DNA of 64,000 nucleotides, taken from the NCBI GenBank assembly GCA_003605055.1, contig QZKP01000072.1, forward strand, positions 1 through 64,000, given 5' to 3'. Shown piece after piece: positions 1 to 10,048 of the stretch (within the stretch, counting starts at the first letter, position 1; every line of letters starts with the position of its first letter). This DNA is from Desulfarculus sp. Its GTDB lineage: Bacteria > Desulfobacterota > Desulfarculia > Desulfarculales > Desulfarculaceae. Both the position numbers and the translations under genes were made by a program. Under the pieces are notes generated by a model, which was given only the letters and a program-made list of their open reading frames with translations, was not told where the DNA came from and did not search any database.

Positions 1-456
1 CTGCCCGCCGGCCCGGCGCCGGCGGCGCCAGAGCCGGCCAGGCCGCCGGCGGGCCGCCCCGCGCCCGGCGGTCAGGAGACCATCTTGGTGGTGGACGACG
101 AGGACGCCCTGCGGGAGTTGAGCCAGCGGCTGCTGGCCAGCGCCGGCTACACCGTGCTCACCGCCGGCAGCGGGGAGGAGGCCTTGGAGCAGTACCGGGC
201 CCGCCAGAAGGACATCAGCCTGGTGATCCTGGACCTGAACATGCCGGGCATGGGCGGGCTCAAATGCCTGCAGGGGATATTGGCCCAGGATGCGGGGGCC
301 AAGGTGCTCATCTCCAGCGGCTACGCGGCCGGCGGCCTGGCCAAGGCCGCCCTGGCGGCCGGCGCGGCGGGGTTCGTGGCCAAGCCCTACCGCGGGACCG
401 ACCTGCTGGCCGAGGTGCGCCAGAGGCTGGACCAGGAGGGGACGCCGCCGGCCTGA
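1..456 (+). CDS. C-terminal receiver (REC) domain, probably the tail of a hybrid sensor histidine kinase; 5' end outside window
   Basis: ILVVDDEDALRELSQRLL...VILDLNMPGMGGL...KPY REC signature; frame stays open to base 1 with a Pro/Ala-rich linker. Confidence 0.8.
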   Translation: MPAGPAPAAPEPARPPAGRPAPGGQETILVVDDEDALRELSQRLLASAGYTVLTAGSGEEALEQYRARQKDISLVILDLNMPGMGGLKCLQGILAQDAGAKVLISSGYAAGGLAKAALAAGAAGFVAKPYRGTDLLAEVRQRLDQEGTPPA

Positions 457-534
457 GCCGCCAGAGAAAAAACAGCCCCCTCCCTTTGAAACTGGGCGGG
501 GGCCGGTGTTTAGGCGTTCTAAAGCGGCTGGGGC

Positions 535-990
535 CTAGTCCTCGGCCAGGATGAATTCGTCGTACTGCACCTCCACCCACAGCTTGTGCCGGGCCTCCTC
601 CTGGGCCAGGGCCAGGAAGGTCTGGCGCAGGCGGCGGTTGTTGGTGCTGCCGGCCAGGTCCGTGTAGAGCATGAACGACTTCTTCTCGCGCTGCATGGCC
701 ACGCTCAGGGCGTCCTGATAGGACATCTTGTTAGTGATGCGCGCCTTGACCACATAGTCGGCCAGCTTCAGGTCCATGACTTTCTCGGCCGAAGGCTTGA
801 GCTGGCCGCCGGCCTTGACCGCCAGCAGCTTGTTCTTGTGGCGCAGCTCCTGTTCGGCGAACTCTTTGAACACCTGGCTCATCCAAGGCTTTTCCATGCG
901 CTGGGCCAGCTTCAGGTAAAAGACGTTCGCCTCCTCCTCGCGGGAGATGGCGAAGTCCAGGGCGTCATCCACCGAGCGGAAGTTCTTCAT
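535..990 (-). CDS. Ferritin-like / rubrerythrin-type di-iron domain protein
   Basis: Repeated E..E/H helices (AISREEEANVFYLKLAQRM, EFAEQELRHKNKL, LAQEEARHKLWVE); start probably at MKNFRSVDDAL. Confidence 0.75.
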   Translation of the reverse strand: MKNFRSVDDALDFAISREEEANVFYLKLAQRMEKPWMSQVFKEFAEQELRHKNKLLAVKAGGQLKPSAEKVMDLKLADYVVKARITNKMSYQDALSVAMQREKKSFMLYTDLAGSTNNRRLRQTFLALAQEEARHKLWVEVQYDEFILAED

Positions 991-1089
991 CTTGCGCATC
1001 CTCCTTGGGGCGTTGAGCGTGGGGCGGTCTGCCGGGGCAAAGTCTACCACAAGGGCGGTCTCCGGGACACGCGTCCGCCGCGGTCCGGC

Positions 1090-1932
1090 TCAGGCCCGGC
1101 GGAAGAGCCAGCGCCCGGCGCTCACCAGCAGATAGGCCGCCCCGGCCAGCACGATGATCACCGCCCCGGCCGGCAGGTCCGGGCCGTAGCTCAGGGCCAG
1201 GCCGCCAGTGGTGAAGGCCATGCTGATCAACACCGCCAGGGCCATGATCTGCCACAGGCGGCGGGCGTAGTTGGCCGCGATGGCCGCGGGCAGGGTCAAC
1301 AGGGCGATGACCAGGATGATGCCCACCACCGTGGACAAGAGCACCACGGTCAGGGCGGTGAGGGCCAGCAGCAGCAGGAAATACAGGTTGGAGTTGACCC
1401 CGCGCAGCCGGGCGAACTCCTCGTCGAAGCACACGGCCAGGAGCTGGTTGTGGAACACGAAGGCCACGGCCAGGGCCAGCAGGTCCAGGCCCAGCATGAG
1501 CCAGAGGTTGGCCGGGGTGACCATGAGGATGTTGCCGAACAGGTAGCTCATCAGCTCCACGTCGTAGCCCGGGGTGGCGGCGATGAACAAGACGCCCACG
1601 GCCATGCCCACCGCCCAGATGGCGCCGATGATGGTGTCCTCCCGCTGGCGGGCCTTGAGCGTCACCAGCCCCACCACCAGCGCGGCGGCCAGGGCCGCGG
1701 CCACGGCGCCGTACAGGGGGTGCAGCCAGGCCCAGCCCTGGGTCACGGCCAGATAGCGGGCCAGGCCCATGCCCCCCAGCACGCTGTGGGCGATGGCCCC
1801 GGCTAGGTAGCTGATGCGCCGCACCACCACGTAGGCGCCGATCACCCCGCAGGCCAGGCTGGCCAACAGGCCGGCCAACAGGGCCTGCTGCAAAAAGGCG
1901 TGCTGGCTAAGGGCGGCCAGGAACTCAGCCAT
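1090..1932 (-). CDS. znuB: Zn/Mn-type metal ABC transporter permease (ABC-3 family)
   Basis: Multi-TM protein with AYVVVRRISYLAGAIAHSVLGGMGLARYL motif; overlaps ATPase gene. Confidence 0.85.
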   Translation of the reverse strand: MAEFLAALSQHAFLQQALLAGLLASLACGVIGAYVVVRRISYLAGAIAHSVLGGMGLARYLAVTQGWAWLHPLYGAVAAALAAALVVGLVTLKARQREDTIIGAIWAVGMAVGVLFIAATPGYDVELMSYLFGNILMVTPANLWLMLGLDLLALAVAFVFHNQLLAVCFDEEFARLRGVNSNLYFLLLLALTALTVVLLSTVVGIILVIALLTLPAAIAANYARRLWQIMALAVLISMAFTTGGLALSYGPDLPAGAVIIVLAGAAYLLVSAGRWLFRRA

Positions 1933-2686
1933 GGAAGCACTCCCCGCCCTCCAGGTGCTGGTCGTGGCGCACCATGCGCATGGGCCGGCCGTAGAGGTCG
2001 GCGATGAGCTGGTCGTCCACCTCCTGGGTGGGGTGCAGCGCCACCCGCCGGTTCACGCAGACCACCTGGTTGACGTAGGCCGAGACGAAGTGCAGGTCGT
2101 GGGTGACCATCAAGACCGTCACCCGCGGCTGCAGGGCCGCCAGCAGCCCCAGCACGTCCTCCTCGCCGCGGGGGTCCACCCCGGCGGTGGGCTCGTCCAA
2201 CAGTAGCAGCTCCGGACTCGCGGCCAGGGCCCGGGCGATGAGCACCCGCTGGCGCTGGCCGCCGGAAAGCTCGGCGAAGCCGCGGCCGGCCAGGTGGGCC
2301 GCCTGCACCTGCTCCAGGGCCTGCAGGGCCGCCTGACGGTCCCCCCGGGACCAAAGGCCCAGGCCGGCGCGGGGGCCCAGCCGGCCCATGAGCACCACCT
2401 CCAGCACCGTCACCGGGAAGCTGGGATCCAGGTAGGCGTGCTGAGGCAGGTAGCCCATGCGGCCCCGGGCCTTGGCCGGCGGCCGGCCGAAGACCAGCAC
2501 CCGCCCCTGCTGGGGCATGAGCAGCCCCAGGATCAGCTTTAGCAGGGTGGTCTTGCCGCCGCCGTTGGGCCCCACCAGGGCCAGGAACTCGCCGGCGGCC
2601 ACCTCCAGGCTGACCTCGCTCAGCACCGGATGGCCGTTGTAGCCGAAGCTGACCCGGTCCAGCGCGATGAGGGCCACGGCCGCCAC
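1925..2686 (-). CDS. znuC: Metal ABC transporter ATP-binding protein
   Basis: Walker [10 protein letters not shown], signature LSGGQRQR, Walker B LLLLDEP. Confidence 0.85.
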   Translation of the reverse strand: MAAVALIALDRVSFGYNGHPVLSEVSLEVAAGEFLALVGPNGGGKTTLLKLILGLLMPQQGRVLVFGRPPAKARGRMGYLPQHAYLDPSFPVTVLEVVLMGRLGPRAGLGLWSRGDRQAALQALEQVQAAHLAGRGFAELSGGQRQRVLIARALAASPELLLLDEPTAGVDPRGEEDVLGLLAALQPRVTVLMVTHDLHFVSAYVNQVVCVNRRVALHPTQEVDDQLIADLYGRPMRMVRHDQHLEGGECFHG

Positions 2687-2693
2687 CGCGGGC

Positions 2694-2975
2694 CTAGTGT
2701 TCCCGCCGGAGGGCGGTCCCGGCCTCCAGGCAGACCAGGTGGGTGGCTTCGCAGGTGGCGCAGCGGTCCACCCGGTGCCGCCGGGAAAACTTCTCCCAGT
2801 GCTGGCGTTGGGCCGGGGTGAGGATGCCGGTGCCCTGGCACAGGGGGCAGACCCCGTCCAGGGCCGCCAGGATGGCCGCGCGGATGAACTCCGAGCGGTT
2901 CTTGATGCCCTCCATGGCCTTGACCAGGGCCGGGTCGGCCTTGAAGCTGACCACTTCCGGTCGGTTCTTTTTCAT
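2694..2975 (-). CDS. Ribbon-helix-helix (CopG-like) regulator with C-terminal Cys cluster
   Basis: EVVSFKADPALVKAMEGIKNRSEFIRAAILAAL RHH N-terminus, then CPLCQGTG...CATCEATHLVC; upstream of znuCB. Confidence 0.7.
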   Translation of the reverse strand: MKKNRPEVVSFKADPALVKAMEGIKNRSEFIRAAILAALDGVCPLCQGTGILTPAQRQHWEKFSRRHRVDRCATCEATHLVCLEAGTALRREH

Positions 2976-3009
2976 GGGCTTGCCTGCTCCGTGACTCAGG
3001 TTGCCAGCG

Positions 3010-3027
3010 TTACTTCAGTATAAGTAA
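3010..3027. promoter_or_regulatory. Candidate operator, TTACTT-N6-AAGTAA inverted repeat upstream of the RHH regulator/znuCB
   Basis: Perfect 6-bp inverted repeat, about 35-52 bp upstream of the regulator start at 2975. Confidence 0.5.
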
Positions 3028-3085
3028 TACGCTTTAATACGGCAACCAGCGCCGCGGCGCCCGGCCGGGGAAGGACGATGTGGGC

Positions 3086-3298
3086 TTAGGCGCGGATCAC
3101 TAGCAGCGCCAACAGGCCCAGCAGCAGCAGGCCGCCGCCCTTGAGCGCCAACTGCACCTGCCAGTCGCGCTGCACATCGGCGGGCTTGCCTCGGGCGGCG
3201 CGTCGGCGCAGCCGCCAGCGGCTGAAGGCGATCAGGCCCCACGCCCACAACACCGTCAGCAGCAGCAACAGGGCCGATTGATAACCCAGACCGGACAT
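3086..3298 (-). CDS. Small membrane protein, two predicted TM helices
   Basis: Hydrophobic segments at both ends of a 70-aa ORF. Confidence 0.45.
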   Translation of the reverse strand: MSGLGYQSALLLLLTVLWAWGLIAFSRWRLRRRAARGKPADVQRDWQVQLALKGGGLLLLGLLALLVIRA

Positions 3299-3414
3299 GC
3301 CTCTCTCCCGGCGACCGCCCGCCGGGCGGACCGCCTGGTAAAAGAGACTACCGGCCCCGTGTTACGCGGCCGTGACCAGAGGGTTAAGCTTGGGTGAAGG
3401 GGCCGGCCCCGGCC

Positions 3415-3843
3415 TCAGCCCCGGCGGGCCGGCAGCGGCAGCAGCCGCCGGCGCAGATAGCTCAGCCAGCCCATGTAGGCGGCCAAAAGAGCCAGCGGGG
3501 GCCACTGCCCGGCCAGATCCAGGCCCGGCGCGGCCGGACCGGCGGCCAGGGCCACGTTGCCCAGGCTCATGGCCACCACCGCCGCCGCGCCGCCCAGCAG
3601 CACGCAGCGCAGCACCGGCTGGGTTGGATGGCGCAGAGAGGCCAGGGCGGCCAGCAGGGCCAGGGCCCAGGCCAGGTTGATCAGCGACAGCAGCGCGCCC
3701 TGGTGGGCCAGGGGCTCACTGATCTGGCCGGAGAAGGCCATGGGCAGGCGCAGCCCGATCAGGGGCGAGCAAGCGGTGAACAGGAAATAGCCGGCGCCGG
3801 CCACCAGGGACCAGCGCAAAAGTTCGCGTGCCTTGCCGGACAT
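3415..3843 (-). CDS. Hypothetical integral membrane protein
   Basis: Several hydrophobic helices; start likely MSGKARELLRW. Confidence 0.5.
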   Translation of the reverse strand: MSGKARELLRWSLVAGAGYFLFTACSPLIGLRLPMAFSGQISEPLAHQGALLSLINLAWALALLAALASLRHPTQPVLRCVLLGGAAAVVAMSLGNVALAAGPAAPGLDLAGQWPPLALLAAYMGWLSYLRRRLLPLPARRG

Positions 3844-3923
3844 GTCTCCTCCTGGGCTGGGGGCCATGATTGAATTTTACTCCTGTCCTCATCGGCCGCC
3901 TAGGGCGATTCTGAATAAAATAA

Positions 3924-3956
3924 GGCCCCGCGCGGCGGCTGGCGGCCGGCGGGGCC
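3924..3956. terminator. Rho-independent terminator downstream of phoU (possibly bidirectional)
   Basis: GGCCCCGC...GCGGGGCC stem flanked by ATTTTTT on one side and AAAATAA on the other. Confidence 0.7.
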
Positions 3957-3981
3957 ATTTTTTATAACCGCGGGCGGCGTC

Positions 3982-4665
3982 CTACAGGGGCCCCACCGCC
4001 ACCTCATCGTCACTGTGGCGGATGATGCGGCCCTCCACCAGATAGATCACCTCCTCGGCGATGTTGGTGCACTCGTCGCCGATGCGTTCCAGGTGGCGGC
4101 TGCACAGGATCAGGTCCACCCCCCGCCGCAGGTAGCGCTCCTCGCAGGACATGGACTGGATCATCTCCTCCAGGAAGTCGCGGTTGAACTCGTCCAGCTC
4201 GTCGTCGCGCCGCCACACCGCCGTGGCCAACTGCACGTTCTGGTGGGCGAAGGCGTCCAGGCACTCCTTGTTCATCTCGCGGGCGATCTTGCACATGAGC
4301 ATGAGCACCGGCGGCAGGTCGCCGCCGCCGATCTGGGCCAGGGACTTGACGCGGTCGCAGAGGTTCACCGCCTGGTCGCCGATGCGCTCCACGTGGCCGG
4401 TGATCTTGATCACCGCCGAAAGGAAGCGCAGGTCCACGGCCACCGGCTGCTGGGTGGCCAACAGGGTGATGCAGCGCTCCTCGATCTCGTTCTGCATCAG
4501 GTCTATGCGCCGGTCGGCGGTGATGACCTTCTCGGCCAGCTCGGTGTCCAGGCGGGCCAGGGCCTCGCTGGCCTCGTACACCGCACGTTCCACCAGGCCG
4601 GCCATCTTGAGCAGGTCCTGCTTGACCTGCTGCATCTGACGTTGAAAATGCGACTGTCCGGGCAT
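3982..4665 (-). CDS. phoU: Phosphate transport system regulator PhoU
   Basis: FQRQMQQVKQDLLKMAGLVERAV...; next to pstB. Confidence 0.93.
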   Translation of the reverse strand: MPGQSHFQRQMQQVKQDLLKMAGLVERAVYEASEALARLDTELAEKVITADRRIDLMQNEIEERCITLLATQQPVAVDLRFLSAVIKITGHVERIGDQAVNLCDRVKSLAQIGGGDLPPVLMLMCKIAREMNKECLDAFAHQNVQLATAVWRRDDELDEFNRDFLEEMIQSMSCEERYLRRGVDLILCSRHLERIGDECTNIAEEVIYLVEGRIIRHSDDEVAVGPL

Positions 4666-4680
4666 GTTTTGGTTCTCCGC

Positions 4681-5498
<818 letters not shown>

Positions 5499-5505
<7 letters not shown>

Positions 5506-6356
5506 TTCTTATGCCTGCGCATGCGGCTGCGGATGACGATGGCGATCAGGCTCAGCCCCAGCACCAGGCTGATCAGGACCAGCACCGTGCCGTACTGCAG
5601 AGGCCGCGTCTGGGCGATGTGCGTGCCGGCGGTGGCCAACACGTAGATATGATAAGGCAGGGCCATGACTTGGTCCAGGGGCGAGCTGGGCAGGCGCAGG
5701 GTGAAGAAGGTGGCCGCGGTGAACATGATGGGCGCCGTTTCTCCGGCCGCCCGGCCCACGCCCAAAATGGAGCCGGTGAGGATGCCGGGCAGGGCCGCGG
5801 GCAGCACCACCTTGCGGATGGTCTGCCAGCGAGTGGCGCCCAGGCCCAGGGAGGCCTCTCGGAAGGTGCCCGGCACCTGCCTGAGCGCCTCCTCGGCCGC
5901 GCCGATCACCGTGGGCAGGATCAAAAGCCCCAGGGTCAATGAGCCGGCGGCCAGGCTGATGCCCAGCTTGAAGTAGCCCACGAACAGGGCCAGGCCGAAC
6001 AGGCCGAAGACCACGCTGGGCACTCCGGCCAGGTTGGCTATGCCCAGGCGCACCAGGCGCAGCACCCGCCCCTCGGTGGCGTACTCGCTCAGGTACACGG
6101 CCGCGGCCACTCCCAGGGGCAGGGCCACCAGGACCGCCCCCAGGGTGAGATAAAGGGTGCCCATCAGGGCCGGGAAGATGCCGCCCTTGGTCATGGAGTC
6201 CCGCGGGGCGGCGGTCAAGAACTCCCAACTTATGGCCCCGGCCCCCTGAATCAGCACGTAGAGCAGGATGCCGCCCAGGGCCCCCAGCACCACCAGCACG
6301 GCCAGGCGGAAAACCAGGAAGGCCATCTCCTGCCGGGCCCGCCGCCAAAAGAGCAT
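5499..6356 (-). CDS. pstA: Phosphate ABC transporter permease PstA
   Basis: [18 protein letters not shown]... with [31 protein letters not shown]; position in pst cluster. Confidence 0.9.
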
Positions 6357-6370
6357 GCGCCGGTCCTGGC

Positions 6371-7342
6371 TCACAGGGTGGCCGCTCCCTTCTGCTGGAA
6401 GCGGCGGCTGAACCAGGCCGCCACCAGGTTGAAGGCCAGGGTCATCAAAAACAGCACCATGCCGATGGCGAACAGGGCGTGATAGTGCTCGCTGCCAAAG
6501 GGGGTCTCGCCCATCTCCGCGGCGATGCTGGCCGGCAGGGGCCGCACCGAGTCGAAGATGGAGCCGGGTATCTGGGCCGCGCCGCCGGCCACCATCAACA
6601 CCACCATGGTCTCGCCCATGGCCCGGCTCATGCCCAGGATCACCCCGGTGCCGATGCCCGACAGGGCGCCGGGAAGCTGCACCCGGGTCAGGGTCTCCCA
6701 GCGGGTGGCGCCCAGGGCCAGGGAGGCCTCGTTTAGTTCGCGGGGCACCGCGTGCAGGGCGTCCTCGCTGATGCTGGCGATGGTGGGAATGGCCATCAGG
6801 GCCAGCATCAGGGAGGCGTTGAACACGTTCAGGCCGGTGGGGATGTCCCACCACTGCTGCATCAGCGGGGCCAGCACCACCATGCCCACGAAGCCCAGCA
6901 CCACCGAGGGCAGGCTGGCCAACAGCTCCACGGCCGGCTTGAGTATCTCCCGGGTGCGGTCGCCGGCCACCTCGGCCAGGTACAAGGCCGTGCCCACGCC
7001 CAGGGGCACGGCGATGAGCGAGGAAAGCAGGGTGACCGCCGCCGAGCCCACGATCAGGGGCAGGACGCCGAAATCCGGCGGGTCGTAGGTGGGGTACCAG
7101 GCGGTGCCCAGCAGGAAGTCGCTAACGCTGACCGTGCGGAACAGGCCGATCCCCTCGGCGAACAGGAACAGCACGATCAAGGTCATGACCACCAGCGAAA
7201 ACAGGCCCGCGGCCACGAAGAAGCGGCGGATGATCACCTCGCGCTCGGTGCTGGTCCTCTTGCGCCGGTTCATGATGCCAGCGCTCGTCAGGCGCCCCAG
7301 GCCCTTGTGGGCCAGGGCCTGGCCGCTAAACGGATTCAGCAT
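6371..7342 (-). CDS. pstC: Phosphate ABC transporter permease PstC
   Basis: LAEVAGDRTREILKPAVELLASLPSVVLGFVG; start may be the internal MNRRKR. Confidence 0.9.
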   Translation of the reverse strand: MLNPFSGQALAHKGLGRLTSAGIMNRRKRTSTEREVIIRRFFVAAGLFSLVVMTLIVLFLFAEGIGLFRTVSVSDFLLGTAWYPTYDPPDFGVLPLIVGSAAVTLLSSLIAVPLGVGTALYLAEVAGDRTREILKPAVELLASLPSVVLGFVGMVVLAPLMQQWWDIPTGLNVFNASLMLALMAIPTIASISEDALHAVPRELNEASLALGATRWETLTRVQLPGALSGIGTGVILGMSRAMGETMVVLMVAGGAAQIPGSIFDSVRPLPASIAAEMGETPFGSEHYHALFAIGMVLFLMTLAFNLVAAWFSRRFQQKGAATL

Positions 7343-7420
7343 GGTTTCTGCCCGCTGGGGGTTGCCTTGAACTCACGATCGTAAGTTAAGCGAGGCAGAT
7401 TTCAGCGCCGTGTCTTATTT

Positions 7421-7438
7421 GTTACAAATAGGTGACAA
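7421..7438 (-). promoter_or_regulatory. Candidate Pho box upstream of pstC
   Basis: Minus strand TTGTCAC-CTAT-TTGTAAC: two 7-bp half sites with 4-bp spacer, about 80 bp upstream of pstC. Confidence 0.5.
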
Positions 7439-7499
7439 AAGCCCCGGGGCTTGGTGGCCCTGGGTCTTCTGGTAATCGGTCTGTCGGGCTAAGCACGCG

Positions 7500-7622
7500 T
7501 TAGAATTGGAAAATGGTGTTGACGAAGAAGGTCTGAGATTTGTTGATGGCCCCGGGTACGCTAGCGTCCTCGGGCTCGGTGTTGTAGTAGGTCAACTGCA
7601 AGCGCCCGTACTGCCACAAGGC
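7500..7622 (-). pseudogene. Remnant (C-terminal 40 codons plus stop) of a second porin paralogous to 7719..9017
   Basis: ALWQYGRLQLTYYNTEPEDASVPGAINKSQTFFVNTIFQF* aligns ungapped with porin C-terminus KMWKYGTVELSYYNMEPEAPSISSASNKYQTFFVDFVFKF*; 21/40 identical by hand count. Confidence 0.8.
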
Positions 7623-7633
7623 CGTAGCCGGCC

Positions 7634-7665
7634 AAAAAAAGCCCGGGGCCGCAGGGGGCCCCGGG
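7634..7665 (-). terminator. Rho-independent terminator of the porin gene
   Basis: Minus strand CCCGGGGCC-CCCTGC-GGCCCCGGG-C-TTTTTTT. Confidence 0.75.
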
Positions 7666-7718
7666 GCCGGGCAGGTCCCGCGGCTAGGAAGGTGGGGCCG
7701 CGGTCCCTTGGGGTGGGC

Positions 7719-9017
7719 TTAGAACTTAAAAACGAAGTCCACGAAGAAGGTCTGGTACTTGTTGCTGGCCGAGGAGATGGAGGGGGCCTCGGGCTCCATG
7801 TTGTAGTAGGACAGCTCCACGGTGCCGTACTTCCACATCTTGTAGGAGACGTTGGCTATCCAGCCCTTTATGTTCACGAAGCCCGAGTCGCTGTCAGCGA
7901 TGAATCCAGGCGTGGCGTTGGCCTCCACGTTCTTGTACCAGAGGTTGAAGCCGAACTTGTCGTACTTGACGAACACGCCCGCGCCGTAGCCCTGGTCCTT
8001 GTCCTGGTAGGGTCCCTCGGAGTCGTTGTTCTTCACATAGTGGCCCCACAGGCCCAGGGAGCCCTTGGGACTGAAGGCGTAGGAGGCCTTGGCATAGGCG
8101 TCGAACACCGCGTAGTTGGTGGTGCGGGTGCCGCCACCCTCGGTGTAGGAGGGGGTGCCGCGCAGGCTGGGGGGCAGCTTGCCCACGTCGCCCAAATCGC
8201 CCCAGGAGGTGTAGCCCACCTCGCCCTGCAGCCGGAAGGCGCCCAGCTTGGCCTTGGCGCCGGCCTGCAGGGCCGGGGCCAGCACGTTGTCACCGAACTC
8301 ACCGCTCTGGTTGACGGTCATATAGGCCGCGGTCACAAAGGGTTGCACCGCGCCGCCCTTGTTGAAGGTGAAGTTGATGAAGCCGCCCTCAGGCACCACG
8401 TCCCCGTCCCAGATCACCTTGCTGGTCATGAAGGGCTGGGGCACCTTGCCGAAGCTGAAGGTGGCGGCCTTGTTGGGCACGAAGCTGGGCGTCCACTTCA
8501 CGTAGGCCTGGTCAATGCCCCAGGAACTGTACTCGCCGAAGTAGTTGCCCATGGTCTGGTTGGTGCTGGTGCCGTCGTTGTCGGCCCCGCTGGCCATGCG
8601 CAGGCCCAGCTCCACGTCCTGGTGAATCTGGCTGCGCACCCCGAAGCGCAGGCGCACCCGGAAGCGGTCCACGCCGTTCTTGCTCTTGGTCTTGCCGGCG
8701 ATCACCGTGTCGTCAAAGTTGGTGTGCTCGTAGCGGAAGCGGGTGTCGCCGAAGAAGGTCATGCGCTCCACCCAACTGGGCAGCTTGGCCTGGGCGGCCT
8801 TGGTCGCGGCCACCTCCACCGCCTGCCCCTGCCGGGCCTGCTCCTGCCTGACCTGCTCCAGTTGACCTTTCATGGACTGCAGGGCCTGCTCCATGGCCTT
8901 GATCTTGGCCTCCAGCTCCGACTGGCCGGCCGCCTGCGCCGGCGCCGCCAGCCATGAGCTGAGGGCCAGGGCCAGGGCCAGGCTCAGAGCCCCGGCTGTC
9001 TTGCCAATCGCTTTCAT
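7719..9017 (-). CDS. Outer-membrane porin (putative-porin family), probably phosphate-regulated
   Basis: Signal peptide, coiled-coil N-terminus, alternating beta strands, terminal aromatic F; between pstC and pstS. Confidence 0.75.
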   Translation of the reverse strand: MKAIGKTAGALSLALALALSSWLAAPAQAAGQSELEAKIKAMEQALQSMKGQLEQVRQEQARQGQAVEVAATKAAQAKLPSWVERMTFFGDTRFRYEHTNFDDTVIAGKTKSKNGVDRFRVRLRFGVRSQIHQDVELGLRMASGADNDGTSTNQTMGNYFGEYSSWGIDQAYVKWTPSFVPNKAATFSFGKVPQPFMTSKVIWDGDVVPEGGFINFTFNKGGAVQPFVTAAYMTVNQSGEFGDNVLAPALQAGAKAKLGAFRLQGEVGYTSWGDLGDVGKLPPSLRGTPSYTEGGGTRTTNYAVFDAYAKASYAFSPKGSLGLWGHYVKNNDSEGPYQDKDQGYGAGVFVKYDKFGFNLWYKNVEANATPGFIADSDSGFVNIKGWIANVSYKMWKYGTVELSYYNMEPEAPSISSASNKYQTFFVDFVFKF

Positions 9018-9095
9018 TCAGCCTCTCCTTCTCTCCTTTGGCGCGGTTTTCTCCTGTGCCGGTCGGCCGGAAGGGCCGCCAGCGGTTTAGGCCGG

Positions 9096-9121
9096 CCCGC
9101 GGCCCCGGACGGGGCCGCGGG
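9096..9121. other. Perfect 11-bp GC hairpin between pstS and porin genes
   Basis: CCCGCGGCCCC-GGAC-GGGGCCGCGGG; no T-tract, so an attenuator or mRNA-stability hairpin is possible. Confidence 0.5.
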
Positions 9122-9137
9122 TTATGTTCGGGGGTGC

Positions 9138-9968
9138 TTACTTGATCGGGACGAAGTGCTCCTGGGCCACGATCTTCTGGCCCGAGGGCCCCATGACAAA
9201 GTCCAGGAAGGCCTTGACCTCGCCCTGGGGCTGTCCGTTGGTGAACATGTACAGGCCGCGGGCGATGGGGTAGGTCTTGTCCAGGGCCGTCTTGGGGCTG
9301 GCCTGGACGCCGTTCACGGTCAGGGCCTTGAGCTTGGGGTTCAGGTAGCCGATGCCCACGTAGCCGATGGCGTACTTGTTGCCGGCCACGGCCTGGCCCA
9401 CGGCGCCGTTGCTGGCCTGCATCTGGGCGTCGGGCCGCACGCGGGACTTCTTGCCCAGCACGTGCTCGTTCCAGACCTCGAAGGTGCCGGAGCTGGAGTC
9501 GCGGCTCACCACCACGACCACCTTGTCCACGCCGCCCACCTGCTTCCAGTTTTTGATCTTGCCGGCGTAGATGTCATGGAGCTGGGCCAGGGTCAGGTTG
9601 CTGACCGGGTTGCTGGGGTTCACCACGGGCACGATGCAGTCCAGGGCCACCGTGTGCTTGACCGGCTTGACGCCCTTGGACTGGGCCAGCTTGATCTCCT
9701 TGGCCTTCATGTCGCGGCTGGAGTCGCCGATGTGGGCGGTGCCGTCAATCACGGCCTTGATGCCGTCGCCGCTGCCGCTGCCGGCCACGCTGATGTTAAG
9801 CCCGGGGTTCTGCTTCATGAACACCTCGGCCGCCTTCTGGGCGATGGGCAGCACGGTAGTGGAGCCGGTGATGTTTATCTTGCCCGCCGCCACGCTCAGG
9901 GTGGGGACCATGAGCATCCCCGCCAGGGCTGCGGCCAACAGGCCTTTGGTCAACATGCTCTTGCGCAT
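9138..9968 (-). CDS. pstS: Phosphate ABC transporter substrate-binding protein
   Basis: Signal peptide; INITGSTTVLPIAQKAAEVFM...VAGSGSGDGIKAVIDGTAHIGDSSRDMK. Confidence 0.92.
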   Translation of the reverse strand: MRKSMLTKGLLAAALAGMLMVPTLSVAAGKINITGSTTVLPIAQKAAEVFMKQNPGLNISVAGSGSGDGIKAVIDGTAHIGDSSRDMKAKEIKLAQSKGVKPVKHTVALDCIVPVVNPSNPVSNLTLAQLHDIYAGKIKNWKQVGGVDKVVVVVSRDSSSGTFEVWNEHVLGKKSRVRPDAQMQASNGAVGQAVAGNKYAIGYVGIGYLNPKLKALTVNGVQASPKTALDKTYPIARGLYMFTNGQPQGEVKAFLDFVMGPSGQKIVAQEHFVPIK

Positions 9969-10048
9969 TTGCACTCTCCTGTTACTGGGTATCTTGGGTC
10001 CGCAGAGGCGGACCTTGCTAATCTCTGGGGCCATAGTGGCCCGGCATT

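Noticed and set aside
586-1806. 406-aa plus-strand ORF
   Set aside because: Antisense to the ferritin-like and znuB genes; His/Gln/Gly-rich shadow.
7439-7452. AAGCCCCGGGGCTT palindrome as a terminator
   Set aside because: No proper loop or long T-tract; likely chance GC palindrome.
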